Below the pieces are notes generated by a model. It was not told where the DNA came from. It was given only the letters and a program-made list of their open reading frames with translations, and made no database searches. The position numbers and the translations under genes were made by a program. From JAJFIE01 sp964344255 (GTDB taxonomy: Bacteria; Pseudomonadota; Alphaproteobacteria; Rhodospirillales; Casp-alpha2): a stretch of 64,000 nt of DNA. Below are positions 33,866-42,524 of the stretch, piece after piece. The first letter of the stretch is position 1, and each line of letters starts with the position of its first letter. The DNA lies in NCBI GenBank assembly GCA_964344255.1, contig CAYFMQ010000005.1, positions 152,417 through 216,416 on the forward strand, in the 5' to 3' direction.

Positions 33866-34444
33866 TTATTCGGCCACCTGAGGTTCGGCAGTGTCAGTTG
33901 CTGTCCACCTGTACGGTTGATAAGCCTCATCCAACGGTGGCTCAACAATGTGGTTGGTATAGTTGGTCATCACCTTGTAGGCGATAGCAGCGATAATTTC
34001 GATGACATTTTCGCGCGTGAACCCAGCGGAGAGAAAGGCCTTTGCCGATGCGTTGTCGACCCAACCACGTTCGCGGACCATGGCAAGGGTGAATGCACGT
34101 AGTGCTTCGAGACGGGCGTCTGCATAGGAACCTCCCGCGCGCGCTGTATCGACAACATCCTGAGGCACGCCATCGTCTAAGGCATATGGCGTGTGTGCGG
34201 CCATACAGTAATGGCAGCCGTGTTCTACGTTGATCGTGAACCAGATGACATGTCGCTCGATTGGCGTGAACGTCATTTGGCGCATGGCGTCGATGAGACC
34301 GACATAACCATTCACGGCTGCAGGCGACTCGGCCATAGCGCCGATGACATTGGGAATTTCACCGTAACGTTTCTTGACATCATCTAAGGCTGTCCTACGG
34401 GGCCCGGTCGATTCAGCTACCTTGTGGATTTTGAAATCAGACAT
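33866..34444 (-). CDS. Carboxymuconolactone decarboxylase (AhpD-like) family protein
   Basis: The 192-residue all-helical protein has the AhpD core with the redox pair C-x2-C in HGCHYCMAAHT. PIERHVIWFTINVEHG is the preceding family helix. Such proteins act as alkylhydroperoxidase-type disulfide reductases. I chose the ATG at 34444 (MSDFKIHKVAEST); a GTG at 34480 adds 12 residues. It is isolated on the minus strand between plus-strand genes, has less GC-rich codons than its neighbours, and is flanked on both sides by matching repeats. These are signs of insertion as a unit. Confidence 0.9.
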   Translation of the reverse strand: MSDFKIHKVAESTGPRRTALDDVKKRYGEIPNVIGAMAESPAAVNGYVGLIDAMRQMTFTPIERHVIWFTINVEHGCHYCMAAHTPYALDDGVPQDVVDTARAGGSYADARLEALRAFTLAMVRERGWVDNASAKAFLSAGFTRENVIEIIAAIAYKVMTNYTNHIVEPPLDEAYQPYRWTATDTAEPQVAE

Positions 34445-34564
34445 GATCTGGGTATTCCTTGTTTTGTTTGCGTCCGGCACTTCCGTCGACCTTGCTGATT
34501 GTATCAGTATGAGAGATTTCCGCGCAAACTGTCGATTCTTTAACCTACAGAAGGACTGAGTCCG

Positions 34565-34594
34565 AATGTCCCCTCCTGGCTATCAACGGACCTT
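34565..34594. repeat. Decayed palindromic repeat on the other flank of the AhpD-like gene
   Basis: AATGTCCCCT (34565-34574) and AACGGACCTT (34585-34594) form an imperfect dyad of the same design as the one at 33784-33813: an AATG-x-CCGCT/AGCGG-x-CATT-type stem with a 10-base loop. Confidence 0.5.
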
Positions 34595-34612
34595 GATCGC
34601 CTTCACTGAGGG

Positions 34613-34648
34613 TGTCTGCTCATATGCGTTAACCAGACACATTTATGG
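34613..34648 (+). repeat. Direct repeat copy B (about 36 bp)
   Basis: This is the same-orientation partner of copy A (33739-33774), starting TGTCTGCTCATATGCGTTAA and ending TTTATGG. It overlaps the last codon and stop of the metallo-beta-lactamase gene on the minus strand, so the repeat edge reaches that gene's 3' end. Confidence 0.7.
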
Positions 34649-36856
34649 GGATGCCGGATGCCCCCCGTCGCGTTCTTTCAGCAAACGCCGGTTAAGAACC
34701 TCCATTATCCGCCAGCGGGCAATCGGAATATCGGCGATCGCCGACATGGGGACATTCCATAGTTTGGTCGGGCCGGAGGTTACTAGCTGTGATTCCGCCA
34801 GGTCAAAATGCTGTAACTGTTCTTCTTTGAAGAAATCGCCGTTGTACAGAATATCGACTTCCTTCCCCCCAATGAACCGCTTCACAACGCCTTCTTCAAT
34901 GAGCCGAAGGGCAGGTTCGTCCTCATTGTTTTGTATCGTCTCGCCGTCTTCCAACGACGTTTGATACATTTCACGGGCGATGTGGTTCAGGATTTCCGAA
35001 CTGATTCCCTGGCGGAAGATGGACGTACGCCTTAACCAGGCCCGCTTTTCGGCCAGGTCCAGCACGGATTTGTACTGATCATAATCTTCAATGAATGTCA
35101 GGTACAATTCCCCGGGTATGATCAGGGCGATCAGCGCGCTTGTCGCCCGGTAGGTCGTAATCGCAGGGCAGCCTCTCAGAAGCGGCAGTTCGCCGAGAAG
35201 ATCCCCGGCGCCCAGGCGATAGGACTCAGCGGTTTCGGCGATAATGGATTCCGCATTTCCCGAAAGGACCAGCAGGAGCTCCTGGATCGGTTCTCCCTGC
35301 CGGACAAAGATTTCGTGGGGATTGAATGTCCGGACTTCATTGTTGAGCAGGATTTCGAGCCGGTTGATCGGCATGCCGGGGAAGAACGTCGAAATGTGCA
35401 GGTAGGCATGCCGCCGCAAGTACTCCTGGGTGGACGGGATCAGGATATCGGTGGTGCCGAAATCCGCCCCGGAACCGACCTGCTTCTCGACCGTTGTCAA
35501 CGGCCGCGCGACATGGGCGAAAATGATCTTTTCCGACTTGTCGTTGGCGAAGTCCTCGCTTTCGCCGTGAATCATCCCGCCGCCGATATCGATCTTCTTG
35601 AGATCCGCGGCTTCATGATAGTTTTCCCTGAAACCATCCAACTGCTCCGTTGTGATGCCGGGCTTGTCCGGGTCATCCTCGACCATGCTTTTCAGGACCC
35701 GGTCGGATGTAATATCAGCCATGTGGAAATAGGTTTTATAGCCTTTCGGCCCAAGGGCGCGGAACTGAAAGATCGTCGTTTCAACCGGATGCGGCGACAG
35801 CATCGGCTTCACTTCCAGGCCATCGACGTCATTCCAGGTTTCAGGTTCCAGGTCGACAACGTCGAAAAAGTGGGAGAAGTCCCCTTCATCCAGTGAAATC
35901 AATGCAGACAGTTTCTTGGCGACGGAATGCCTGACAGCCGGCACGGAGAAATAACGCAGCCTGTGATCCGCCTGCAGCAGGGTGGGGAAACCGGCGAAGT
36001 GGTCATCGTGCGAGTGGGTTTGAAAAATGCCTTCGATCTCGTTCACGCTGATGCTTAACGCCTGAAAGATGGCGTCCAGGTTCGGTCCCGCATCGGTCAG
36101 GTACAACCTGCCCTGAAAAGAAATGATGCCGCCCATGCAGGGCCGGTCTATGTCCCAGCCGTCGCCTTCTCCGGAATGAATGACGGAGAAGTAATCGCGC
36201 GACACCTGATGCATGCCGAGCGGATAGGGCGATAAATAAATTTCGGAACCTGTAAGGTTGAGATCGACCTCAAGAGTCTGGGACTGGTATTGAAACTGGT
36301 AGTGGTTGAGGCTAAGGCGCTGGTAAGTGACGTCGTTCTTTATCTCTACCGGTCCTTCATCAGCGGGAATGCATTGAATGAGTTCATCCGGCGTTTTGAT
36401 TTTGCCGAAGGCGAAAAACAGCTTGATGCGCATGATCTCCGCGGCATCTGCTTCGGTCAAACCGGCTGCCGTCAATTCATCCATCGACGTTAACCCGTAA
36501 TTTCCGCGATAGATGTAGTTGAGTTGGGCGTCCAGTTGCTGGGAGAGCCCTAACAGGATCGGTTTCTCGCCCGTGTTGTTCGGGTGGTTGGGGATGATCA
36601 TTCCCTGCTTATAGAGCATTTGCAGGACCGGGAATTCCGCCAGGTTGGAAAAGGCGCCCCCCTGAAGCATCAGGTCGGAGATCAGGATCGCATTGGGCCC
36701 CGTTTCACAGAGCGTGCCGCCGACTTCCGTTTCGATCACCAGGCCGCGGCGCATCAGATGTTTAATGATGTCAGCCGGGCATCCGCAGAGAATTCGAAGA
36801 TCGGCCTCTTCAATTTCGACCCACTTCACCCCCGGTGTAACATCAATTAATCGCAT
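34643..36856 (-). CDS. Metallo-beta-lactamase-fold protein with two C-terminal cNMP-binding-like domains
   Basis: The 737-residue protein has three parts. Residues 1-165 are an unrecognised N-region with MRRGLVIETEVGGTLCETGP. An MBL-fold hydrolase (about 225-470) follows, whose H-x-H-x-D-H site is H281-S-H283-D-D285-H286 in QTHSHDDHFAG, with further ligand candidates in SPHPVETT and HMADIT. Two CNB-like barrels (about 505-610 and 625-725) come last: FNPHEIFVRQGEPIQELLLV with GDLLGELPLLRG, then a weaker second copy LEDGETIQNNEDEPALRLIE. A nucleotide-gated hydrolase or oxygen-sensing-type flavoprotein relative is possible. I chose the ATG at 36856 over a TTG 12 bases upstream. Confidence 0.8.
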   Translation of the reverse strand: MRLIDVTPGVKWVEIEEADLRILCGCPADIIKHLMRRGLVIETEVGGTLCETGPNAILISDLMLQGGAFSNLAEFPVLQMLYKQGMIIPNHPNNTGEKPILLGLSQQLDAQLNYIYRGNYGLTSMDELTAAGLTEADAAEIMRIKLFFAFGKIKTPDELIQCIPADEGPVEIKNDVTYQRLSLNHYQFQYQSQTLEVDLNLTGSEIYLSPYPLGMHQVSRDYFSVIHSGEGDGWDIDRPCMGGIISFQGRLYLTDAGPNLDAIFQALSISVNEIEGIFQTHSHDDHFAGFPTLLQADHRLRYFSVPAVRHSVAKKLSALISLDEGDFSHFFDVVDLEPETWNDVDGLEVKPMLSPHPVETTIFQFRALGPKGYKTYFHMADITSDRVLKSMVEDDPDKPGITTEQLDGFRENYHEAADLKKIDIGGGMIHGESEDFANDKSEKIIFAHVARPLTTVEKQVGSGADFGTTDILIPSTQEYLRRHAYLHISTFFPGMPINRLEILLNNEVRTFNPHEIFVRQGEPIQELLLVLSGNAESIIAETAESYRLGAGDLLGELPLLRGCPAITTYRATSALIALIIPGELYLTFIEDYDQYKSVLDLAEKRAWLRRTSIFRQGISSEILNHIAREMYQTSLEDGETIQNNEDEPALRLIEEGVVKRFIGGKEVDILYNGDFFKEEQLQHFDLAESQLVTSGPTKLWNVPMSAIADIPIARWRIMEVLNRRLLKERDGGHPASP

Positions 36857-37102
36857 TTCTTGACCCAATGGCTGGTTTAATGCCGATATTGATAGTCAAC
36901 TCATTGTAGCTAAACACAAAATGGCCGCAGCTTCAAAAGAATACAATCATGCGCCTCAGAACCGTATCCATGACTGAAGGATAATTCCTTAAATTTCTGT
37001 CTTGTCATGGATGTGAGGGTTCCTTCGGTTTCCCGGATGCGGTTAGATTGATCAATTGCATAGTTCAACATGTGCAGCTTGTTTATGTAGGGGAGTATCA
37101 CG

Positions 37103-38317
37103 ATGGATCTCGTTCAGACGCTCAAACAGAACCCGGAACCCAAGGAGCTGGCCTTCCCGCTCGAGGAATACCAGAAACGGGTTTCCGCAGCCCAGTCGAG
37201 CATGCAGGGTCAGGGGATCGATGTACTGATCATCAGCATAACACCCAACCTGGGCTACCTGACCGGTTACGACACCACGATGCCGAGCGGCTACACCATC
37301 GGCATCCTGGAACAGACCGGCAGTGTCCGGCTGCATTGTTCCGAGCTCGAAGCGCCGTGTGCACTGCTGTTTTCGACCATCGAGGATATCGACGTTTTCT
37401 ATTGGCATGCGGCGGAGGATACGGCGACCCAACTCGGCGGCATTCTCAGGGACTTGGGCGCCGACGGAAAACGGATCGGCATCGAGATGGATAATCCCGA
37501 AACCTTCGCCAGCGGGGCTCTGGACACCCGCACGTACCTGCGGCTTGCGGAGCTTCTTCCGGGCGCAGAGTTCGCCGACGCCACGCATCTTGTCACGGAA
37601 CTCAGATCGGTCAAATCGCCGGCGGAGCTCGATCACATGCGCCAGGCGGCCAAGTGGTCGCTTACGGGGCTGCTCGCGACGATTGACGCCTGCGCCGAGG
37701 GAAAAACCGACAATGACATCGTGGCCGAAGGCTATTACGCCATGATCAAGGCGGGCTCCGAGCTGATGTCCATCGATCCCATGTGCATCACGGGGCCGCG
37801 CACGGCGTACATGCCGCACATCCCCTACCGCCGCAAGGCGCTGGAACAGGGGCACACGGTCTATCTTGAGTACACGGGCACCTATCAGCGCTATAACGCG
37901 CCCGCCATGCGAAGCGCCGTCATCGGCGAGCCCTCGGACGGGATCCGGCGGCTTTCGGATGCCGCGCTTGAAGTCCTGGATCAGCTTTTCAGCAATATCA
38001 AACCCGGGCGTACGGGTGATGACGTTGCGCAAACCGTCAAGAAGGTATGGGACAAGGCGCCCGAAGGAACTTACTTCCATGGCGGATACGGCTATTCCAT
38101 CGGCATGGGCAACCAGCCAACCTGGACCGAGGCGGCGCATTACGTCGCGGAGCAGTGCGAAACCGTTCTGAAGCCTGGCATGACGTTCCATCTGCCGATC
38201 TGCGCCTGGGTGCCGTCCGAGAAATACGGCATCGGGTTTTCCGAGAGCATCGTGGTCACCGAAACGGGCTGCGAGATTCTCGGTCCGGGTGAACGGCGGG
38301 AACTGGCCGTGCGCTGA
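37103..38317 (+). CDS. M24-family (creatinase/ectoine hydrolase-like) hydrolase lacking metal ligands
   Basis: The 404-residue protein has the pita-bread fold in two domains: a creatinase-type N-domain (about 20-165, NLGYLTGYDT) and the C-terminal M24 domain (about 175-400). In metal-dependent M24 peptidases the sequence D-x11-D followed by ITRT holds two metal ligands. Here the positions are E256 (VYLEYTGT) and P267 (NAPAMRS), so the dinuclear metal site is lost. That places it with creatinase or ectoine hydrolase (DoeA)-like enzymes that open C-N bonds without metal. GGGG lies before the ATG. A paralogue is at 49853. Confidence 0.85.
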   Translation: MDLVQTLKQNPEPKELAFPLEEYQKRVSAAQSSMQGQGIDVLIISITPNLGYLTGYDTTMPSGYTIGILEQTGSVRLHCSELEAPCALLFSTIEDIDVFYWHAAEDTATQLGGILRDLGADGKRIGIEMDNPETFASGALDTRTYLRLAELLPGAEFADATHLVTELRSVKSPAELDHMRQAAKWSLTGLLATIDACAEGKTDNDIVAEGYYAMIKAGSELMSIDPMCITGPRTAYMPHIPYRRKALEQGHTVYLEYTGTYQRYNAPAMRSAVIGEPSDGIRRLSDAALEVLDQLFSNIKPGRTGDDVAQTVKKVWDKAPEGTYFHGGYGYSIGMGNQPTWTEAAHYVAEQCETVLKPGMTFHLPICAWVPSEKYGIGFSESIVVTETGCEILGPGERRELAVR

Positions 38318-38324
38318 CATAAAA

Positions 38325-38354
38325 AACCGGCCTGACGATTGGTCCAGGCCGGTT
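38325..38354. terminator. Bidirectional rho-independent terminator
   Basis: AACCGGCCTG (38325-38334) and CAGGCCGGTT (38345-38354) form a perfect 10-bp stem. A-rich sequence lies on one side and T-rich on the other, so it stops both the M24 gene (plus) and ilvE (minus), which converge here. Confidence 0.92.
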
Positions 38355-38376
38355 TGTGATGCTGTTGGAGATCCTG

Positions 38377-39258
38377 TCAGACGGATTTCCCGACGAGGTT
38401 CTCGTAATCCTCGCGCAGGGTGCGCGTGATGTCGCCGACGGTATAAGTGTTGTCGTCGATGCGGCCGACGGGCGTAACCTCGGCGGCCGTGCCGGTGAGG
38501 AAGATCTGTTCCGCCTTTTCCAGTTCTTCGGGCATGATGGTGCGCTCGATTACCTCGATGCCACGTTCCTTGGCCAGCCTGATAACGGTCTGGCGGGTGA
38601 TGCCGTCGAGGAAACAATCCGGCGTCGGCGTGTGCAGCCTGTCGTCGCCGAAAGACATGAAGATGTTCGCGCCTGTCGCTTCGCAGACCTGCCCGCGGTA
38701 ATCGAGCATCAGGGCGTCTTCGAACCCGGCGTCTTCCGCGGCGTGCTTGGAAAGCGTGCAGATCATGTACAGCCCCGCCGCCTTGGCGTGGACCGGGGCC
38801 GTTTCCGGGGCCGGCCTGCGCCATTCCGAGGTGCGCAGTGAAATGCCTTTTTCCCGGGCCTCCGGCGAGAAATAGGAAGGCCAGGGCCAGGCGGCGATGG
38901 CGACGTTGATCTTGTTGTTCTGGGCGCTAACGCCCATCATTTCGCTGCCGCGCCAGGCGACCGGGCGGATGTAGCCGTCGACGATGTCGTTCGCCTTGCA
39001 GGTTTCGATGCAGGCGGCGTCGATTTCCTCGGTCGTGTAGGGTAGCTCAAATCCCATGATTTTCGCAGAATTGCCCAGGCGTTCCGAATGGGCGGTCAAC
39101 TCGAAGATATTGCCGCCGTATACCCGGTCCCCTTCGAAGATGGAGGAGGCATAGTGCAATCCATGGGTCAGGACATGGACACTCGCTTCCCGCCAGGGAA
39201 CGAATTCGCCGTTGAACCAGATAACGCCGTCACGATCGGCAAAGGATGTACCACTCAT
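38377..39258 (-). CDS. ilvE: Branched-chain amino acid aminotransferase
   Basis: The 293-residue fold-type IV PLP enzyme transaminates Val, Leu and Ile. VHVLTHGLHYASSIFEG starts the active site, the PLP lysine is in PVHAKAAGLY, and EATGANIFM and TLPEE-like TIMPEELEKAEQ are family marks. The start is the ATG at 39258 (MSGTSFADRDGVIWFNGEFV), not the longer frame to 39306. It is divergent from the petP-type MarR gene; the long palindrome at 39319-39357 lies between them. Confidence 0.95.
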   Translation of the reverse strand: MSGTSFADRDGVIWFNGEFVPWREASVHVLTHGLHYASSIFEGDRVYGGNIFELTAHSERLGNSAKIMGFELPYTTEEIDAACIETCKANDIVDGYIRPVAWRGSEMMGVSAQNNKINVAIAAWPWPSYFSPEAREKGISLRTSEWRRPAPETAPVHAKAAGLYMICTLSKHAAEDAGFEDALMLDYRGQVCEATGANIFMSFGDDRLHTPTPDCFLDGITRQTVIRLAKERGIEVIERTIMPEELEKAEQIFLTGTAAEVTPVGRIDDNTYTVGDITRTLREDYENLVGKSV

Positions 39259-39318
39259 TGCAATAATCTTTCTCTCAACAGGGTTTGCGCAGCAAGTATA
39301 TTTCATTCCCTAGCAGCG

Positions 39319-39369
39319 AAAATAAAATATGTCAACATAGCTGACATATTTTATTTTTTGCTCTATAGT
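39319..39369 (+). promoter_or_regulatory. MarR-type operator overlapping the regulator's promoter
   Basis: AAAATAAAATATGTCA (39319-39334) and its exact complement (39342-39357) form a 16+16 dyad with a 7-base spacer. A -35-like CTGACA (39341-39346) inside the right arm and a TATAGT -10 (39364-39369), 17 bp apart, give a promoter for the MarR gene at 39409. Binding at the dyad would cover that promoter and could also affect divergent ilvE. Confidence 0.8.
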
Positions 39370-39408
39370 TCTCTCACCATCGATTCATACCGGATAGCAG
39401 ACTCCGAC

Positions 39409-39894
39409 ATGTCACTGATTAAAACACGCGCCAATCCCCTGTTTCTTCGTGACGAAGATTTGCGACAGGCCATCGAGCTTCTGTTTTTCGCTTACCGGGA
39501 TTTCACGGCGGAACCCGACAGTATCCTGGCGCAATACGGCTTTGGCCGCGCCCATCACCGGGTCATCTATTTTGTCGGCGCCAATCCGGGCATGTCGGTC
39601 AGCGACCTGCTATCGATCCTGCGGATCACCAAGCAGAGCCTGTCCAGGGTCCTGAGCCAGTTGCTGAAGGAAGGATTCATCGAACAACTAACCGATGAGG
39701 AAGACAGGCGGCGACGCCTGCTCTACCTGACCCAGCGGGGACGCGACCTGGAAAGCCTACTCACCGAACGCCAGAGCAAGCTCATCGCCCGCGCCTATCG
39801 AGAAGCCGGTGCGGAAGCCGTGGCGGGTTTTTGTACGGTCTTGAACGGCATCATCAACGATACGGACCGGGAACGCTTCAAGCTGGAAGAATGA
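39409..39894 (+). CDS. petP: MarR-family transcriptional regulator, PetP-like
   Basis: The 161-residue winged-helix regulator has YGFGRAHHRVIYFVGANPGM, the DNA-recognition helix SILRITKQSLSRVLSQLLKE, and a wing with TDEEDRRRRLLYLTQRGR. Its place directly before an OmpR-type regulator and kinase matches PetP-PetR, named in Rhodobacter capsulatus beside the bc1 genes. Here the bc1 genes are 23 kb away. The start is the ATG at 39409; open frame upstream runs into the promoter and ilvE. It probably autorepresses through the dyad at 39319-39357. Confidence 0.85.
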   Translation: MSLIKTRANPLFLRDEDLRQAIELLFFAYRDFTAEPDSILAQYGFGRAHHRVIYFVGANPGMSVSDLLSILRITKQSLSRVLSQLLKEGFIEQLTDEEDRRRRLLYLTQRGRDLESLLTERQSKLIARAYREAGAEAVAGFCTVLNGIINDTDRERFKLEE

Positions 39895-39998
39895 GCGCCG
39901 ACGATTTATGTGACTTACCCTGCCTGATTCGGGCATGATGTGTACCGAGCGCCATCACCGCGTCATGGCAGGAACTTTAAGGATGGAACCGGGAAAAC

Positions 39999-40682
39999 AT
40001 GGAAGCTGAGCTGCCACATATCCTCGTCGTCGATGACGATGACAGGCTGCGTGACTTGTTGCAACGCTATCTAAGCGAGCACGGTTTTCGTATTTCCGTC
40101 GCTACGGATGCCGCTGATGCGAGGTCCAGAATGCAGACGTTTGAGTTCGATCTCATTGTCCTGGACCTGATGATGCCCGGAGAGAATGGCCTGGAGTTCG
40201 CGGAAAGCCTCCGGCAATCGAGCCAGATTCCCATCCTGATGCTGACGGCCATGGCCGAGCAGGATGACCGGATCACGGGGCTTGAAAAGGGCGCCGACGA
40301 TTACCTGACCAAGCCGTTCGAGCCGCGCGAACTGCTGCTGCGTATCCAAAGCATCCTGCGCCGTATACCCCAGGTCGCTGTCGGGCATGTGGAAGTCTAC
40401 CTGGGCGATTGCATCTTTCGGTTGGACCGGGGCGAGCTGACGAAGAAGGGCGCACCCGTTCACCTAACGGAGGTAGAGGCTGCCCTCCTTGAGGCGCTTT
40501 CCAGAAAAGCAGGTGAGGTGTTGAGCCGTGAGGAACTGATCGGCATCACCGGGGCGGCGGGAAGCGACAGGGCCGTGGACGTTCAGGTGACGAGGCTCCG
40601 GCGCAAGATCGAGAACAATCCGCGCATGCCACGGTATCTGCAAACCGTACGGGGGCGCGGTTATATACTGCAGCCCGATTAA
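39999..40682 (+). CDS. petR: OmpR-family response regulator, PetR-like
   Basis: This is a 227-residue two-domain regulator. The receiver (about 7-120) has the acidic cluster VVDDDD, phospho-acceptor D56 in LIVLDLMMPGENG and the conserved lysine in DDYLTKPFEPRELLLR. The winged-helix output domain (about 135-227) ends VTRLRRKIENNPRMPRYLQT with a GRGYIL motif. It is 104 bp after petP, and its cognate sensor kinase starts 20 bp downstream. Confidence 0.93.
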   Translation: MEAELPHILVVDDDDRLRDLLQRYLSEHGFRISVATDAADARSRMQTFEFDLIVLDLMMPGENGLEFAESLRQSSQIPILMLTAMAEQDDRITGLEKGADDYLTKPFEPRELLLRIQSILRRIPQVAVGHVEVYLGDCIFRLDRGELTKKGAPVHLTEVEAALLEALSRKAGEVLSREELIGITGAAGSDRAVDVQVTRLRRKIENNPRMPRYLQTVRGRGYILQPD

Positions 40683-40702
40683 AGGTGGAACAGGCTGGAA
40701 CC

Positions 40703-42022
40703 ATGGCTGATCAGTCTCTGATAAAACGTATCCTGCCCAAGAGCCTGCTTGGCCGCTCTCTGCTGATCATCGTGATCCCCCTGATCCTGCTACAGGTCGT
40801 TTCCGCCGTGCTTTTCTTTGAGACGCACTGGGACAAGGTATCCCGCCGGCTGGCTTCCAGCGTTGCCGGTGACATTGCCGCCGTGATCGAGATCTTCCGC
40901 CAGGACATGTCGCCGGAGGGTCTGGCAAACGTTTCACGTCTGGCGGCAGCCACCATGGGCCTGAGCCTGAACTACCGTGAAGAACAGGTGCTTGAGACGA
41001 TTACCACCGAGCCTTCAGGCGATCTGGAAGAAACCCTGTTCAAGGCCCTGCAGGTCTATGTTCACAAGCCCATCTATATCGATTCGGTTTCCCTCGACCG
41101 TCACGTCGTCATTAAGGTGCAATTGTCCGAAGGAGTGCTGGATGTCGTTACCCAGCGCAAGAGGTTGTTCAGTTCGACCACCTACGTTTTTGTAATCTGG
41201 ATGGTTGGAATTTCCCTGATCCTGTTTGCCGTTGCGACGATTTTCATGCGCAACCAGGTCAAGCCGATCCGCAGGCTAGCCCTGGCCGCCGATAATTTCG
41301 GCAAGGGCAGGGAAGTCGCGAAGTTTAAGCCCGAGGGCGCCGCCGAAGTGCGACAGGCCGCCCAGGCCTTTCTGGCCATGAAGGAAAGAATCCAGCGCCA
41401 GATCGGACAGAGGACGGAAATGCTGGCCGGCGTTTCTCACGACTTGCGGACCCCATTGACGCGCATGAAGCTGCAAATGGCCCTTCTCGAAGGTATGGAG
41501 GGCGCAGAGGAACTGCGCAACGATATCGACGAAATGGAATACCTGCTTGAGGAATACCTGGCCTTTGCCAGAGGCGAGGGCACGGAAGGCCAGGTCGAAA
41601 CAAACCTGAACGAACTGTTGCGCGATTCCACGGATCAGGCCATGCGGAACGGCGGCGTGGTCGATTTGCACCTCGAAGAGCAGATTTCCCTGCCCCTCAA
41701 GCCGAAAGCCATCAAGAGATGTCTTACGAACCTTATCGAAAACGGCCTTAAATATGCGGACGTGGTGTCGGTTTCCGCCGGGCGTCGGGAGGAACATGTG
41801 GAGATCACCATTGACGATGATGGTCCCGGTGTTCCCGAGGATAAACGCGAAGACGTGTTCAGGCCGTTTGTCCGGCTTGAGGCCTCGCGCAATCCTGGAA
41901 CCGGTGGCGTGGGGCTGGGGCTGAGCATCGCCCGAGATGTTGTCCGGGGGCACGGCGGCGATATTATTCTTGGTGAATCGCCCATGGGAGGGCTCAGGGC
42001 AGTCGTCAGGCTGCCGGTGTAG
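40703..42022 (+). CDS. Sensor histidine kinase (EnvZ-like) paired with PetR
   Basis: The 439-residue inner-membrane kinase has two transmembrane helices (LLIIVIPLILLQVVSAVLFF at about 20-39; VIWMVGISLILFAVATIFM at about 164-182) flanking a periplasmic sensor region. A HAMP-like segment (VKPIRRLALAADNFGKG) follows, then the phospho-acceptor H246 in GVSHDLRTPLTRMK and the ATPase boxes NLIENGLKYA, DDDGPGV, FRPFVRLE and GGVGLGLSIA. The start is the ATG at 40703 after CTGGAACC; GTG at 40685 adds six residues. The signal it senses is unknown. Confidence 0.93.
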   Translation: MADQSLIKRILPKSLLGRSLLIIVIPLILLQVVSAVLFFETHWDKVSRRLASSVAGDIAAVIEIFRQDMSPEGLANVSRLAAATMGLSLNYREEQVLETITTEPSGDLEETLFKALQVYVHKPIYIDSVSLDRHVVIKVQLSEGVLDVVTQRKRLFSSTTYVFVIWMVGISLILFAVATIFMRNQVKPIRRLALAADNFGKGREVAKFKPEGAAEVRQAAQAFLAMKERIQRQIGQRTEMLAGVSHDLRTPLTRMKLQMALLEGMEGAEELRNDIDEMEYLLEEYLAFARGEGTEGQVETNLNELLRDSTDQAMRNGGVVDLHLEEQISLPLKPKAIKRCLTNLIENGLKYADVVSVSAGRREEHVEITIDDDGPGVPEDKREDVFRPFVRLEASRNPGTGGVGLGLSIARDVVRGHGGDIILGESPMGGLRAVVRLPV

Positions 42023-42034
42023 CCACACGCCGGC

Positions 42035-42370
42035 CTAGTGCATGCGCCCGCCGTTGGGGACTGGTTTGTCCGGGCCGAGCAAGACAACACCACCATTTTC
42101 ATCTGAAATCCCAAGGACCAGGCATTCGCTCATGAACTTGCCGATCTGCTTGGGCGGAAAGTTCACCACCGCGACCACCTGTCGGCCGACCAGCGTATCG
42201 GTTGAATAGTGATCCGTGATCTGGGCGGACGTCTTGCGCTCGCCGATTTCTTCCCCGAAATCGATCCAGAGCTTGATCGCCGGGACACGGGCTTCCGGAT
42301 AGGGTTCCGTCCGGATTACGGTGCCTGCCCGGATGTCCACTTTCAGGAAATCGTCGAATGCCAGTTCCAT
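42035..42370 (-). CDS. csaA: tRNA-binding protein, CsaA family
   Basis: The 111-residue OB-fold protein has FLKVDIRAGTVIRTEPYPEA, then VNFPPKQIGKFMSECLVLGI and a C-terminal VVLLGPDKPVPNGGRMH. CsaA binds tRNA and has export-related chaperone activity in Bacillus. The ATG at 42370 gives the normal family length; open frame continues upstream without a start signal. It converges on the sensor kinase gene with 12 bp between stops. Confidence 0.93.
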   Translation of the reverse strand: MELAFDDFLKVDIRAGTVIRTEPYPEARVPAIKLWIDFGEEIGERKTSAQITDHYSTDTLVGRQVVAVVNFPPKQIGKFMSECLVLGISDENGGVVLLGPDKPVPNGGRMH

Positions 42371-42470
42371 GATCTTTTTCCGCTCGTTGTCCTTGGTTGC
42401 CTTGCGGTAAACGTGGCCTGTTTGGCGAATGATGGCAAGCGGGAGAATGGATAGACCGGGGAAAAGGAAA

Positions 42471-42497
42471 GGGCGCATGCCTTGCCGGCATGCGCCC
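42471..42497 (-). terminator. Rho-independent terminator after the phasin gene
   Basis: GGGCGCATGCC and GGCATGCGCCC form a perfect 11-bp stem with a TTGCC loop. Read on the minus strand it is followed by TTTCCTTTTCCCC. A second dyad GGAAAATAA/TTATTTTCC (42511-42533) overlaps the phasin stop codon. Confidence 0.85.
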
Positions 42498-42524
42498 CGT
42501 AACCTTCAGCGGAAAATAACTGGA

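Noticed and set aside
36910..37101. 63-residue minus-strand frame upstream of the first M24 gene
   Set aside because: No ribosome-binding signal and mixed composition; it occupies the M24 promoter region.
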